Of a stretch of DNA of 64,000 nt, positions 1-8,739 are shown piece by piece. Source of the DNA: Novosphingobium sp. RL4. GTDB taxonomy: Bacteria; Pseudomonadota; Alphaproteobacteria; Sphingomonadales; Sphingomonadaceae. The stretch is from NCBI RefSeq assembly GCF_035658495.1, contig NZ_CP141944.1:2754001-2818000 (forward strand), given 5' to 3'. The notes below the pieces were generated by a model that saw nothing but the letters and a program-made list of their open reading frames with translations, made no database searches and was not told the origin of the DNA. A program made the translations under genes and the position numbers. The stretch's first letter is position 1, and each line of letters opens with the position of its first letter.

Positions 1-997
1 CGACCACCGAGGAGCCGGTGTCGCTGGCCATCATCTTGGCCATGGCGGCGAAGCGGGTCTTGTCGGGCGATCCGGCGGTGACCTTGCCTGCGGCGAGGTA
101 CAGCAGCGCACGGGCTGCCTCCAGTTCGGCCGCCATTTCGGCGAGGCGGAACTGGGTGTTCTGGAACTCGGCCAGGGCCACGTCGAACTGCTTGCGGTCC
201 TTCACGTACTGGACCGCCTCGTCGAGGCAGCGCTGCGCGCCGCCCAGCGAACAGGCGCCGATGTTGAGGCGGCCGCCGTCGAGCCCGGCCATGGCGAACT
301 TGAAGCCGTCGCCCTCGGCGCCGACGCGGTTGGCGACCGGAATGCGGGCATCCTCGAAGATCACCTGCGCGGTGGGCGATGCGTTCCAGCCGAGCTTCTT
401 CTCAGGCGCGCCGAAGGAGACACCCGGCGTGTCCTTGTCCACCACGAAACAGGAAATCCCGCGCGACTTGTGATCGCCGGTGCGGGCCATGACGACATAA
501 ACATCATTGTAGCCGCCGCCCGAGATGAACTGCTTGGTGCCGTTGAGCACATAATGGTCGCCGTCCAGCCGCGCCGAAGTCTTGAGCGCCGCCGCATCCG
601 AGCCGGAGCCGGGTTCGGTGAGGCAATAGGAGCCGATCTTCTCCATCGTCACCAGATCGGGAAGATAGCGGTCCTTGAGCTGCTGGTCACCGAAAGTATC
701 GATCATCCAGGCGACCATGTTGTGGATCGAGATATAGGCGCTGGTCGCCGGGCAGCCGTAGGACATGGCCTCCATGATGAGCGCCGCGTCGAGACGGCCG
801 AGGCCGATGCCGCCGCTTTCCTCCGAAACGTAGATCGCCCCGAAGCCGAGTTCGCCGGCGGCCTTCCAGACATCGACCGGGTAATGGTGCTTCTCGTCCC
901 ACTCGGCCGCGTAAGGCGTGATGCGGTCGGCGGTGAACTTGCGCGCAGTCTCCTGGATCGCAAGCTGGTCCTCGGTCAGCCCAAACTGTTCGGTCAT
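1..997 (-). CDS. acyl-CoA dehydrogenase, isobutyryl-CoA dehydrogenase-like (3' part outside window)
   Basis: The reading frame starts at 997 (MTEQFGLTEDQLAIQETARK) and stays open to the left edge, so the C-terminal part is missing. It has the acyl-CoA dehydrogenase order: an N-terminal helical domain, the flavin-contacting segment LTEPGSGSDAAALKT, the mid beta-domain (GTKQFISGGG), and the start of the C-terminal helices (GGRLNIGACSLGGAQRCLDEAVQYVKDRKQF). The family oxidises acyl-CoA to enoyl-CoA with FAD. Position two genes downstream of mmsA on the same strand suggests valine catabolism (isobutyryl-CoA to methacrylyl-CoA). Exact acyl specificity is inferred from context only. Confidence 0.9.
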   Translation of the reverse strand, partial: MTEQFGLTEDQLAIQETARKFTADRITPYAAEWDEKHHYPVDVWKAAGELGFGAIYVSEESGGIGLGRLDAALIMEAMSYGCPATSAYISIHNMVAWMIDTFGDQQLKDRYLPDLVTMEKIGSYCLTEPGSGSDAAALKTSARLDGDHYVLNGTKQFISGGGYNDVYVVMARTGDHKSRGISCFVVDKDTPGVSFGAPEKKLGWNASPTAQVIFEDARIPVANRVGAEGDGFKFAMAGLDGGRLNIGACSLGGAQRCLDEAVQYVKDRKQFDVALAEFQNTQFRLAEMAAELEAARALLYLAAGKVTAGSPDKTRFAAMAKMMASDTGSSVV

Positions 998-1028
998 CTC
1001 TGTCCCTGTCAGGTGCGGTTAGGTGCCC

Positions 1029-1511
1029 TCAGGGGCACTTTGTGTAAGTGAGCGGACCGGGCATCGCGTCCGGTCCGGTATCCTTGCGGATCAATGTCTT
1101 GCCGCCGTCGGGCGATGTCAGCGCAACGTCAAGGTTCCAGCTCTGCCCTTCCCCGGTGAAGGCGAATTCACCATTGAACGAGGAAGGCGAACCGGACCTG
1201 ATCGTCGCCAGCTTCGCCACCGATTCGTAGAAGGTCAGCGTATCGCCGCTGATCGTCAGCAAGCCCTTGGCGTCGCCCCGGGTGCTGGTGCAATCGGCGT
1301 CGACGAGCCCCCAGCGACCCTGCAGGGCACCGGGAATGGCGGTGGGCATCACCGCTGGCCCGGTGGCGGCAGCGCTGCTCGGCGTGGGCTGCGGCACGGC
1401 GGTTCCGGTTTCCTGCGCGGCGGGCTCGGCCGGCTCCTTCGAACAGGCCGCAAGTCCGAAGAGCAGCGCCGCTGCGGCCATGGGGGCGAGTGCGTTCCTG
1501 ATCTGCATCAT
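1029..1511 (-). CDS. putative lipoprotein, about 160 aa
   Basis: The protein starts MMQIRNALAPMAAAALLFGL and has a lipobox ending AAC at about residue 23, so it should be a lipid-anchored envelope protein. After the Cys comes a Pro/Ala/Thr-rich linker of about 30 residues, then a compact domain (GALQGRWGLVDADC... LTISGDTLTFYES...) that ends in TKCP. The two Cys residues of that domain may form a disulphide. The start at 1511 rather than an upstream in-frame Met is chosen because it begins the signal peptide directly; 1508 is an equivalent alternative. It sits between mmsA and the acyl-CoA dehydrogenase on the same strand, but no enzymatic role is visible. Function is not recognised. Confidence 0.75.
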   Translation of the reverse strand: MMQIRNALAPMAAAALLFGLAACSKEPAEPAAQETGTAVPQPTPSSAAATGPAVMPTAIPGALQGRWGLVDADCTSTRGDAKGLLTISGDTLTFYESVAKLATIRSGSPSSFNGEFAFTGEGQSWNLDVALTSPDGGKTLIRKDTGPDAMPGPLTYTKCP

Positions 1512-1584
1512 CAAACGTCCTTTTCGTTCCGCGGGCATTGCCTGGGCAACGCCCGCGCAAGCCCCCATGTTCCGCCAGTCGGCC

Positions 1585-3078
1585 TCAGGCCATGGTCGGG
1601 ATGATGAAGGCGCTGTCACCCGCGCCGCCATCGGGCCAGCGCTGGGTCACGGTCTTCACCTTGGTCCAGAAGCGCACGCCTTCCATGCCGTACTGGTTGT
1701 GGTCGCCGAAGGCGGAACGCTTCCAGCCGCCGAAGCTGTGATAGCTGACCGGCACCGGGATCGGAACGTTCACGCCGACCATGCCGACCTGCACGCGCTG
1801 CACGAACTCGCGCGCGGCATGACCGTTGCGGGTGAAGATGGCGACGCCGTTTCCGTACTGGTGCTTCGTGGGAAGCTCCAGGGCTTCCTCGAAGTTCTTG
1901 GCACGGACGATCTGAAGCACCGGCCCGAAGATCTCCTCCTTGTAGGCGCTCATCTCGGTCGTCACATGATCGAACAGCGACGGGCCTACGAAGAAGCCTT
2001 CCTCATAACCCTGAAGCGAGAAACCGCGTCCATCGACGACCAGTTCCGCGCCTTCGTCGACGCCGGTCTGGATCCAGTTCTCGATCTTCTGCTTGTGAAC
2101 CGCAGTCACGACCGGGCCGTACTGGGCCTCGGGATCGTTGGACACGCCGACCTTGAGCTTGTCGATCGCGGCGACCAGCTTTTCGCGCAGGATTTCGGCG
2201 GTTTCATCACCCACCGGGACAGCGACCGGCAGCGCCATGCAGCGCTCGCCCGCCGAGCCATAGGCCGCGCCCATGATGTCGTTGACGGCCTGATCCATGT
2301 CCGCATCCGGCATGACGATGGCGTGGTTCTTCGCGCCGCCCATCGCCTGCACGCGCTTGCCGGCGGCAACGCCGCGCGAATAGACGTACTGCGCGATATC
2401 CGACGACCCGACGAAGCTGACCGCGGCGATACCGGGGTGATCGAGGATCGCGTCGACCATTTCCTTGTCGCCATGGACGACCTGCAGCACGCCTTCCGGC
2501 GCACCGGCTTCGATGAAGAGTTCGGCGAGGCGGTTCGGCACCGAAGGATCGCGCTCGGACGGCTTGAGGATGAAGGTGTTGCCCACCGCCACGGCCGGGG
2601 CGAACATCCACAGCGGGATCATCGCCGGGAAGTTGAACGGCGTGATGCCCGCGCCAACGCCGAGCGGCTGGCGCATCGAATAGACATCGATGCCCGGACC
2701 GGCGCCCTGCGTGTATTCGCCCTTGAGCATGTGCGGGATTCCGCAGCAGAACTCCACCACTTCAAGGCCGCGCTGGATGTCACCCTTGGCATCGTCCACC
2801 ACCTTGCCATGCTCGGAAGCGAGCATTTCGGCAAGCGACTGCATGTTCTGTTCGATCAGTTCCTTGAACTTGAACAGCACGCGCGCGCGGCGCTGGGGAT
2901 TGGTGGCGGCCCACTTGGGCTGCACGGCATGGGCGGTGGCCACGGCACGGTCGAGCAGCGCCTTGTCGCCAAGCGGGACCTGGGCCTGGACCTGCCCGGT
3001 GCTGGGATTGAAGACGTCACCCAGACGGGCGGCCGAACCGCCGCTTCCGCCGACAACGAAGTGGTCAATCAGCCGCAT
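1585..3078 (-). CDS. mmsA: methylmalonate-semialdehyde dehydrogenase (CoA-acylating)
   Basis: This 497-residue aldehyde dehydrogenase is full length for MmsA. It converts methylmalonate semialdehyde (valine route) or malonate semialdehyde to propionyl-CoA or acetyl-CoA with NAD and CoA. Visible motifs are the PFNF oxyanion-hole segment (Asn149), the nucleotide-binding FVGSSD region, the MGGAKNH signature typical of the CoA-dependent MmsA branch, the catalytic Cys280 in GERCMALP, and EEIFGPVLQ. The start has a purine-rich RBS (GGATGAGGA) just upstream. The gene is divergent from the LysR gene at 3237 and precedes the lipoprotein and acyl-CoA dehydrogenase, which fits a valine-degradation block. 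Confidence 0.95.
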   Translation of the reverse strand: MRLIDHFVVGGSGGSAARLGDVFNPSTGQVQAQVPLGDKALLDRAVATAHAVQPKWAATNPQRRARVLFKFKELIEQNMQSLAEMLASEHGKVVDDAKGDIQRGLEVVEFCCGIPHMLKGEYTQGAGPGIDVYSMRQPLGVGAGITPFNFPAMIPLWMFAPAVAVGNTFILKPSERDPSVPNRLAELFIEAGAPEGVLQVVHGDKEMVDAILDHPGIAAVSFVGSSDIAQYVYSRGVAAGKRVQAMGGAKNHAIVMPDADMDQAVNDIMGAAYGSAGERCMALPVAVPVGDETAEILREKLVAAIDKLKVGVSNDPEAQYGPVVTAVHKQKIENWIQTGVDEGAELVVDGRGFSLQGYEEGFFVGPSLFDHVTTEMSAYKEEIFGPVLQIVRAKNFEEALELPTKHQYGNGVAIFTRNGHAAREFVQRVQVGMVGVNVPIPVPVSYHSFGGWKRSAFGDHNQYGMEGVRFWTKVKTVTQRWPDGGAGDSAFIIPTMA

Positions 3079-3150
3079 TCCTCATCCTTTCGCAATTTCT
3101 TTCCCCGAACGCCCGCAAGCGCTCTTTGAGGGGTAGGTGGTCCCGGTCCG

Positions 3151-3198
3151 ATTTGCAGGCAAGCTGAAAATACGCCATCGATAACTGCACATTTGCAG
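3151..3198. promoter_or_regulatory. candidate LysR binding region between mmsA and lysR
   Basis: The octamer ATTTGCAG occurs twice in the same orientation, at 3151-3158 and 3191-3198, exactly 40 bp apart (about four helical turns). The second copy is part of a small palindrome, CTGCA-CATT-TGCAG (3185-3198). It lies in the 158-bp divergent promoter region, where a LysR-type regulator would be expected to bind. Binding is inferred. Confidence 0.35.
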
Positions 3199-3236
3199 CC
3201 GGACGGACAATTCTCCGCAGTGACGATACCTTGACG

Positions 3237-4130
3237 ATGCATTCCATTGACTGGAGCGACTACCAGGCCTTCCTCGCCATCGCCCGGGCGGGGCAACTGG
3301 CGGGAGCGGCACGGCTGCTCGGGGTGGACCCCACCACCGTAGGGCGCCGCCTGCGCCGCCTTGAAGCCGCGCTCGGCACCACGCTGTTCGAACAGACCCG
3401 CAGCGGCCAGGAACTGACCGAGGCAGGCGAAACCCTGCTCTCCTCGGTCGAGGCCATGGCCAGCGCGGCCGGCCGGATCACCGAACCCGCCCAGGGCAGC
3501 GACGGCCTTTACGGCACCCTGCGCATCAGCACGTCCGAGGGATTCGGCTGCTGGTTCCTTGCCCGGCACCTGCCCGGATTCCAGGCTGAACACCCGCGCC
3601 TCGCCATCGATCTCGTCGCCAGCAGCGGGTTCCTCAGCCCGACCCGCCGCGAGGCGGATGTCGCTGTCATGCTCTCCCGCCCCCGCACCGGGCCGCTGGT
3701 GGCGCACAAGCTGTCGGACTACACGCTCGCCCTCTACGGGACGCGGGACTATCTCGATGCCCACGGCAGCCCCGCGCGCCCGGCCGACCTGCTGGAGGGC
3801 CATGCCATGGTCGGCTACATTCCCGACCTGCTCTATTCGCCCGAACTGCGCTATCTCGACGAGATCCAGCCGGGCCTGAAGGCGGCGATCCGCTCGCCCA
3901 GCATCACCGCGCAGCACAGTCTCGTCGCCAGCGGCGGCGGGCTGGGCGTCCTGCCCTGCTTCATGGCCGATTCCGATCCGAGACTGGTTCAGGTCCTGCC
4001 CGAATGCCGGATAACCCGCGCATTCTGGTTCGTGACTCACCAGGATATCCGCAAGCTTCCGCGGGTGACGCTCTTCCGCCAATGGCTTGACGAAACCGCC
4101 CGACGGATGGAGGGAGTTCTCAAGCCATGA
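3237..4130 (+). CDS. LysR-family transcriptional regulator
   Basis: This protein of about 297 residues has an N-terminal winged helix-turn-helix (WSDYQAFLAIARAGQLAGAARLLGVDPTTVGRRLRRLEAALG, roughly residues 4-50) and a C-terminal substrate-binding domain (GTLRISTSEGFGCWFLARHLP onward). ATG 3237 is preferred over the in-frame TTG at 3231. The HTH sequence with VDPTTVGRRLRRLE is typical of the LysR subgroup seen near mmsA and aldehyde dehydrogenase genes. It is divergent from mmsA, so the simplest inference is that it controls mmsA and itself. The flavin reductase gene follows after 25 bp and may be co-transcribed. Confidence 0.9.
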   Translation: MHSIDWSDYQAFLAIARAGQLAGAARLLGVDPTTVGRRLRRLEAALGTTLFEQTRSGQELTEAGETLLSSVEAMASAAGRITEPAQGSDGLYGTLRISTSEGFGCWFLARHLPGFQAEHPRLAIDLVASSGFLSPTRREADVAVMLSRPRTGPLVAHKLSDYTLALYGTRDYLDAHGSPARPADLLEGHAMVGYIPDLLYSPELRYLDEIQPGLKAAIRSPSITAQHSLVASGGGLGVLPCFMADSDPRLVQVLPECRITRAFWFVTHQDIRKLPRVTLFRQWLDETARRMEGVLKP

Positions 4131-4155
4131 TGCGTCGCAACATCGCAGTAACAGG

Positions 4156-4659
4156 ATGACAGACCCAGTGACCACGACCACCATCGACCCGGCCGAGTTC
4201 CGCAAGGTCCTGGGCAGCTACCCGACCGGCGTCTGCGTGATCACCGCGCTCGACGATGGCAAGCCCGCGGGCATGGTCGTCGGCTCGTTCACCTCCGTTT
4301 CGCTCGATCCGCCGCTGGTCGGCTTCTTCCCCGACAGGAAGTCCTCGTCCTGGCCGCTGATCGAGAAAGCCGGGCATTTCTGCGTCAACGTCATGGCCAG
4401 CGACCAGACAGACGTCTGCCGGGCCGTCACGGCCAAGGGCGACCAGAAGTTCGTCGGCGTGGAATATACGGTATCGGACCATAACCTGCCGATCATCGCG
4501 GACTCGATCGCCGCAATCGAATGCCGGCTCTATTCGGTAACCGAAGCGGGCGATCACTGGTTCGTGCTGGGCGAAGTGCTGCGCATGGAAGCAGTGCGCG
4601 AGAACGATCCCATGCTGTTCCACAAAGGCCGCTACGGCGGTTTCGCCGAACGCATGTAA
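4156..4659 (+). CDS. flavin reductase domain protein (HpaC/RutF-like)
   Basis: This 167-residue protein belongs to the flavin reductase-like FMN-binding split-barrel family. Typical features are FRKVLGSYPTGVCVITA, GMVVGSFTSVSLDPPLVGFFPD, HFCVNVMASDQ and the C-terminal GRYGGF. Such proteins reduce FMN or FAD with NAD(P)H for a partner monooxygenase. The start at 4156 is used because the extended upstream frame overlaps the end of lysR. In this cluster a plausible partner is the LLM-class enzyme at 17483, since sphingomonads are not generally known to make F420. That pairing is inferred from context, not shown by the sequence. Confidence 0.88.
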   Translation: MTDPVTTTTIDPAEFRKVLGSYPTGVCVITALDDGKPAGMVVGSFTSVSLDPPLVGFFPDRKSSSWPLIEKAGHFCVNVMASDQTDVCRAVTAKGDQKFVGVEYTVSDHNLPIIADSIAAIECRLYSVTEAGDHWFVLGEVLRMEAVRENDPMLFHKGRYGGFAERM

Positions 4660-4736
4660 CAAGGGTTCTTGACTCCCGGGGCGCTCGCTGTTCACCCGTT
4701 CAGCGCAAATCGAGTGCATCCGCGGGAGAGAATTTC

Positions 4737-5489
4737 ATGACACGTTCGCTTGAAGGCAAGGTCGCCGTCGTCACGGGCGGCGGCTCGGGCATCGGGCGCG
4801 GCATCGCGCTGCGCCTTGCCGAGGACAAGGCCGCCATCGCCGTATGGGACCTCAATCCCGAAGGCGCGGCCGAAACGGTGCGGCTGATCGAGGAAGCCGG
4901 CGGCAAGGCCCTGGCGATCACCGCCGACTGTTCGGACAAGGCCGCGATCAAGGCCGCCGCCGACGAAACACGCGGCACGTTCGGCCCGATCACCATCCTC
5001 GTCAACAATGCCGGCATCGCACCCTTCACGCCTTTCCTGGATATCGGCGAGGACGAGTTCGACAAGGTGATCCGCATCAACCTCAAGGGACCGTGGCTGG
5101 TTACCAAGGAAATCGTGCCGGACATGCTGGCGGCGCAGTGGGGGCGGATCATCAACATCACTTCCTCTTCCACCCAGTCCGGCTCCTTTGCGCAAAGCCA
5201 CTACGTCTCGTCGAAGGGCGGCCTGCTCGGCATGACCAAGGCGCTGGCGATGGAACTGGGCGGCACCGGCATCACCGCCAACATGATCCCGCCCGGCTCG
5301 ATCGACACGCCGATGCTGCGCCAAGCCCCGATCGACGCGGAGGCCTATGGCAAGTCCCTCCCGGTCAAGCGCCTCGGCAAGGTCGAGGACATCGCGGCGG
5401 CAGCAGCTTTCCTCGCCTCCGAGGAAGCCAGCTACATGACCGGGCAGACGATCAGCACCAATGGCGGCCGCTACATGGGCTCTGCCTGA
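4737..5489 (+). CDS. short-chain dehydrogenase/reductase (SDR)
   Basis: This 250-residue classical SDR starts MTRSLEGKVAVVTGGGSGIG, so the TGxxxGxG dinucleotide site lies at about residues 14-20. The NNAG motif is present (LVNNAGIAPF), as are the catalytic Ser (ITSSS) and the YxxxK pair (HYVSSKGG). Asp at the end of beta-2 (VWDLNPEGA) favours NAD over NADP. The start at 4737 has GGGAGAG just upstream; the longer upstream frame runs into the flavin reductase gene and is rejected. Substrate is probably a secondary alcohol or ketone intermediate of the surrounding catabolic cluster. Confidence 0.9.
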   Translation: MTRSLEGKVAVVTGGGSGIGRGIALRLAEDKAAIAVWDLNPEGAAETVRLIEEAGGKALAITADCSDKAAIKAAADETRGTFGPITILVNNAGIAPFTPFLDIGEDEFDKVIRINLKGPWLVTKEIVPDMLAAQWGRIINITSSSTQSGSFAQSHYVSSKGGLLGMTKALAMELGGTGITANMIPPGSIDTPMLRQAPIDAEAYGKSLPVKRLGKVEDIAAAAAFLASEEASYMTGQTISTNGGRYMGSA

Positions 5490-5533
5490 TTTGATCAGTG
5501 CGTCATGCGTGCGGGGGCGCTAGCCTCCTGCGC

Positions 5534-6325
5534 ATGACGCAAGACTTCAGCATCGAAACCGGCGGAGCCACGCTTTCGGGATACCGCCGCGAGGGAACCG
5601 GGACGCCGCTCGTACTGGTCCACGGTTTCGGCGGCTCCCGGCACGACTGGGAGCCGATCGTGGCCGCCCTGCCCGCCGACCTTCCGTTGATCGCCTACGA
5701 CCAGCGCGGCTTCGGCGATTCCACCGGCGCTCCCGGCGTGCCGTTCTCCCATTCGGACGACCTGCTCGCCCTGCTCGACACCCTCGGCATTGCGCGGGCG
5801 GACTTGTGCGGCCTCTCGCTTGGCGGGGGCACCGTGCTGAACTTCGCCCTGAACCACCCGGAGTGCGTGCGGCGGCTGGTCTTGGTCAGCCCGCTCATGC
5901 TGGGCTGGTCCTGGAGCGCAGACTGGGTCGAGCGCTGGAAAGCGATCGGCCGCGCCGCACGGGGCGGCGATATCGCGTCCGCCCGGGAGCTCTGGTGGAA
6001 TCACCCCCTGTTCGAAACCACGCGCGAAAGCGCCGGATCGCAGCGGCTCCGCGCCGGGATAGAAGCCTTTCACGGCCGCCAATGGATACAGGACGACCAG
6101 CGCCCGGAACTGCCCGAGGCCGAGCGGCTGACCGATCTCGCCACGCCGACCCTGCTGCTGACCGGCAGCCACGACACCGAGGACTTCCGGCTCATGGCCG
6201 CCCTGATCGATGCCGCGAGCGAACAGGTGTCCCGGATCGACCATGAAGGTGCCGGCCACCTGCTCAACCTCGAAATTCCCGCCAGGCTGGCAGGAGAAAT
6301 CATCGCCTTCGTTCAGAACCGGTAG
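5534..6325 (+). CDS. alpha/beta-fold hydrolase
   Basis: This 263-residue hydrolase starts MTQDFSIETGGATLSGYRRE. It has the oxyanion HGFGGSRHDW segment (about residues 30-39), the nucleophile elbow GLSLGG with Ser95, an acid in LLLTGSHDTED and the terminal His in GAGHLLNLE, giving a complete Ser-Asp-His triad. The family covers esterases, lactonases, C-C hydrolases and haloperoxidase-like proteins; the exact reaction cannot be read from the sequence. It follows the SDR by 44 bp on the same strand and ends in a 13-bp convergent overlap with the TonB receptor gene. In this context an ester or ring-cleavage product hydrolase is plausible. Confidence 0.88.
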   Translation: MTQDFSIETGGATLSGYRREGTGTPLVLVHGFGGSRHDWEPIVAALPADLPLIAYDQRGFGDSTGAPGVPFSHSDDLLALLDTLGIARADLCGLSLGGGTVLNFALNHPECVRRLVLVSPLMLGWSWSADWVERWKAIGRAARGGDIASARELWWNHPLFETTRESAGSQRLRAGIEAFHGRQWIQDDQRPELPEAERLTDLATPTLLLTGSHDTEDFRLMAALIDAASEQVSRIDHEGAGHLLNLEIPARLAGEIIAFVQNR

Positions 6326-8673
6326 CGGATCTCCAGCCCGTAAGTGCGCGGCTCGCCCACGGCGGCGGCATTGTGGCCCAGCGCTGCGGCCAGCGTCATG
6401 CCGCCGACGAAATAGGCCTGGTCGGTCACGTTCTTGACGAAGAGCGCGGCCGAGAAGTCCGATCCCATGATCCCGTTCCAGTCGAGCCGCCCGTTCACCA
6501 GCACATAGCCCCGCAGCTTCGTACCCGGCGCGATCGAATTGGCCGCATTGGAGAAGTATTGCGCCGTCTGCCCGTAAAGGTCGCCGCGCAGCGAGACTTC
6601 GCCCGCCTCCTCACCCACCGGCAGGAAGACTTGCGCATAGGCCGTTCCGGAGAATTCGGGCGTATCGCCTACCGGACCATAGGAATAGGGCGTGCCGAAC
6701 AGTTCGATGTTTCCGTTCGTGAACGTCGCCTTGGTATAGGCCGCCGAACCGCCCAGTTCGAGCCATGGGGCCGGGCGGAGATTGCCCTGCACCTCGAAGC
6801 CCCAGATGCGTTCCGAAGGCACATTGGCGGTCACCGCAATCGAGGCGAGCCCGCCGGGGCCGTCCGGATCGGGGAACTCCACGCGCTGCACATCCTGCAC
6901 CCACTGGATGAACACGGCGCTGGCGAAGTTCGCGGGGCGGCCCATCACGTCACCGGCGAACTTCAGGCCGCCTTCGATATCCTGCGTATGTTCGGAATTG
7001 AACAGGTTGCCGCCATCGGTAGCCGTCGCGTTGACCGGCGGGGCCGCACCGTTGAAGCCGCCCGAACGGAAGCTGCCGCGCGTCTTGAGATAGGCGAACC
7101 ACTCCGGCGAAACCTTGTACTCCAGCCCCACTTCCCATGACGGATCGGAGAAGGTCTTCTTCTGGTCCGGCGCGCCGTAAGTATAGGTCGCGCCGGGCAA
7201 CTGGGCGATCGAGACCCGCTCCCAGGTGTAGCGCAGGCCGCCGGTCAGCTTCAGGTCCGGCAACACGGCATAGGACACCTGGCCGTAGACCGCATTGGTC
7301 CGGTTGCGGATGCGGAAGTTGTTGGTGACGTAGCTGGGCGGAATGATCGGCGAGACATCGAAATAGGTCTGCGGCCAGAGCGTGTCGCTGCGCTGTTTCT
7401 GGAAGTAATAGCCGAAGATGTAGTCCAGCTTGCCATCCATCGCATCGCCGACCAGTTGCAATTCCTCGGAGACGGAGCGGACCTTCAGCTGGTTTCCGAA
7501 TTCGCCCGCAGCGGCATTGGCGGTCAGGATCGTCACGAAAGGCGCGCCGAGCTGCGGCTGTTCGGAGCGGGTTTTCGAATCCGACCAGCCGAAGATGTTG
7601 CGCAGCTTGGCGCTGTCGCTCAGGTCGACTTCGGTGGTGTTGGTGAGGAACCAGTCCTTGCCATGGTGGCTGGCCCCGCCGGGATGGCGCGTCTTGTAGG
7701 GCCCGATGCGGCGCTGTTCGTTCACGTAGTCGATCAGGCCCGGCGCATAGGCATCCGGATGCGCGGCGAGATAAGCCTCCCACGCGCCCGGTCCGGCGAC
7801 GGAATCGAGCGTCGGCCCGAACAGCAGCCCTGCCCCGCAGGTCAGCGCGAAGCCGTTGTTGGTCTGGCCGCAGGAATAGACGCTGTAAGTGTAGGACGCA
7901 CCGGTATTGGTGCCGCGCGTGTTGGTATATTGCAGCATGGTGGTGTTGCTGATCGTGTCGGTGGGCTCCACCGTCAGCGTCACACGGCCACTGTCGCGGC
8001 GGATGTCGCCCAGACGCTCGTCGTTGAGCAGGTTGCGGATGTAGCCGTCCTTGCGGATCACGTCGAAGGCGCCGCGCAGCAGGATCTTGTCCGCCAGCAG
8101 GGGCACGTTCAGCATCCCCTCGCCTTCCCACATGCCGTAATTGCCGACCCGGCCGGTCAGCGCCGCCTCCAGCTTGTCGCTGGGCCTGGCCGAATTGTAG
8201 AGCACCGCGCCGCCGGTGGCATTGCGCCCGAACAGCGTGCCCTGCGGGCCTTTCAGGACCTGCACGTTCTCGAGATCGTAGAACGAGGAGGCGCTGTTGA
8301 TCGTCAGCGGCACTTCGTTGAGGTAGGCGATCACCGCCGAGGGCGAACCCGAGAACGTATCCGCCGATTGCCCACGGATCGAATAGGTCAGCGAGTTGTT
8401 GCCCTGCGTCTGGCGGATCGTCAGGCCCGGCGCGATGCGTTGCAGGTCGGAATCGGTCTTCACCCCGCGCTCGACCAGATCGGTGGCATTGAGGGCGGTG
8501 ATCGCCGCCGGCACGGTGGACAGGCTCTCGTCACGCCGCCGCGCGGTGACGACGATATCGCCTTCGTGGATCGTAACGCCGCCCGGCGATGCCTGCTGCG
8601 ATTGTGCATAGGCGCCCTCCATTCCAGACAGCACCGTTCCAGCCGCCAGCGCGGCCTTCAGCCAGTTCCTCAT
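6313..8673 (-). CDS. TonB-dependent outer membrane receptor
   Basis: The 786-residue protein has a signal peptide (cut about AYA-QS, residues 24-25), a plug domain starting GDIVVTARRRDESLSTVPAAI, and a large beta-barrel ending in RYRF with the C-terminal Phe typical of outer membrane barrels. The EGDIVVTARRR segment is the usual TonB-box-like start in sphingomonads. Start 8673 is chosen because the signal peptide begins there. It is the last gene of the leftward ferredoxin-P450-SDR operon, which strongly suggests uptake of the hydrophobic growth substrate rather than of a siderophore. Substrate is inferred only from neighbours. Confidence 0.93.
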   Translation of the reverse strand: MRNWLKAALAAGTVLSGMEGAYAQSQQASPGGVTIHEGDIVVTARRRDESLSTVPAAITALNATDLVERGVKTDSDLQRIAPGLTIRQTQGNNSLTYSIRGQSADTFSGSPSAVIAYLNEVPLTINSASSFYDLENVQVLKGPQGTLFGRNATGGAVLYNSARPSDKLEAALTGRVGNYGMWEGEGMLNVPLLADKILLRGAFDVIRKDGYIRNLLNDERLGDIRRDSGRVTLTVEPTDTISNTTMLQYTNTRGTNTGASYTYSVYSCGQTNNGFALTCGAGLLFGPTLDSVAGPGAWEAYLAAHPDAYAPGLIDYVNEQRRIGPYKTRHPGGASHHGKDWFLTNTTEVDLSDSAKLRNIFGWSDSKTRSEQPQLGAPFVTILTANAAAGEFGNQLKVRSVSEELQLVGDAMDGKLDYIFGYYFQKQRSDTLWPQTYFDVSPIIPPSYVTNNFRIRNRTNAVYGQVSYAVLPDLKLTGGLRYTWERVSIAQLPGATYTYGAPDQKKTFSDPSWEVGLEYKVSPEWFAYLKTRGSFRSGGFNGAAPPVNATATDGGNLFNSEHTQDIEGGLKFAGDVMGRPANFASAVFIQWVQDVQRVEFPDPDGPGGLASIAVTANVPSERIWGFEVQGNLRPAPWLELGGSAAYTKATFTNGNIELFGTPYSYGPVGDTPEFSGTAYAQVFLPVGEEAGEVSLRGDLYGQTAQYFSNAANSIAPGTKLRGYVLVNGRLDWNGIMGSDFSAALFVKNVTDQAYFVGGMTLAAALGHNAAAVGEPRTYGLEIRYRF

Positions 8674-8739
8674 GGTCCCTCTCCTCCCCGGGAAGCGGCA
8701 CACCACCGCTTCCAATGCTTCGCCCCGTCTTCGGGGTCT

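Noticed and set aside
1267..3129. Long plus-strand open frame of 620 codons opposite mmsA
   Set aside because: It is the antisense frame of a clear mmsA gene. The translation is His/Arg/Asp-rich with no family motif, as is usual for antisense frames in GC-rich DNA.
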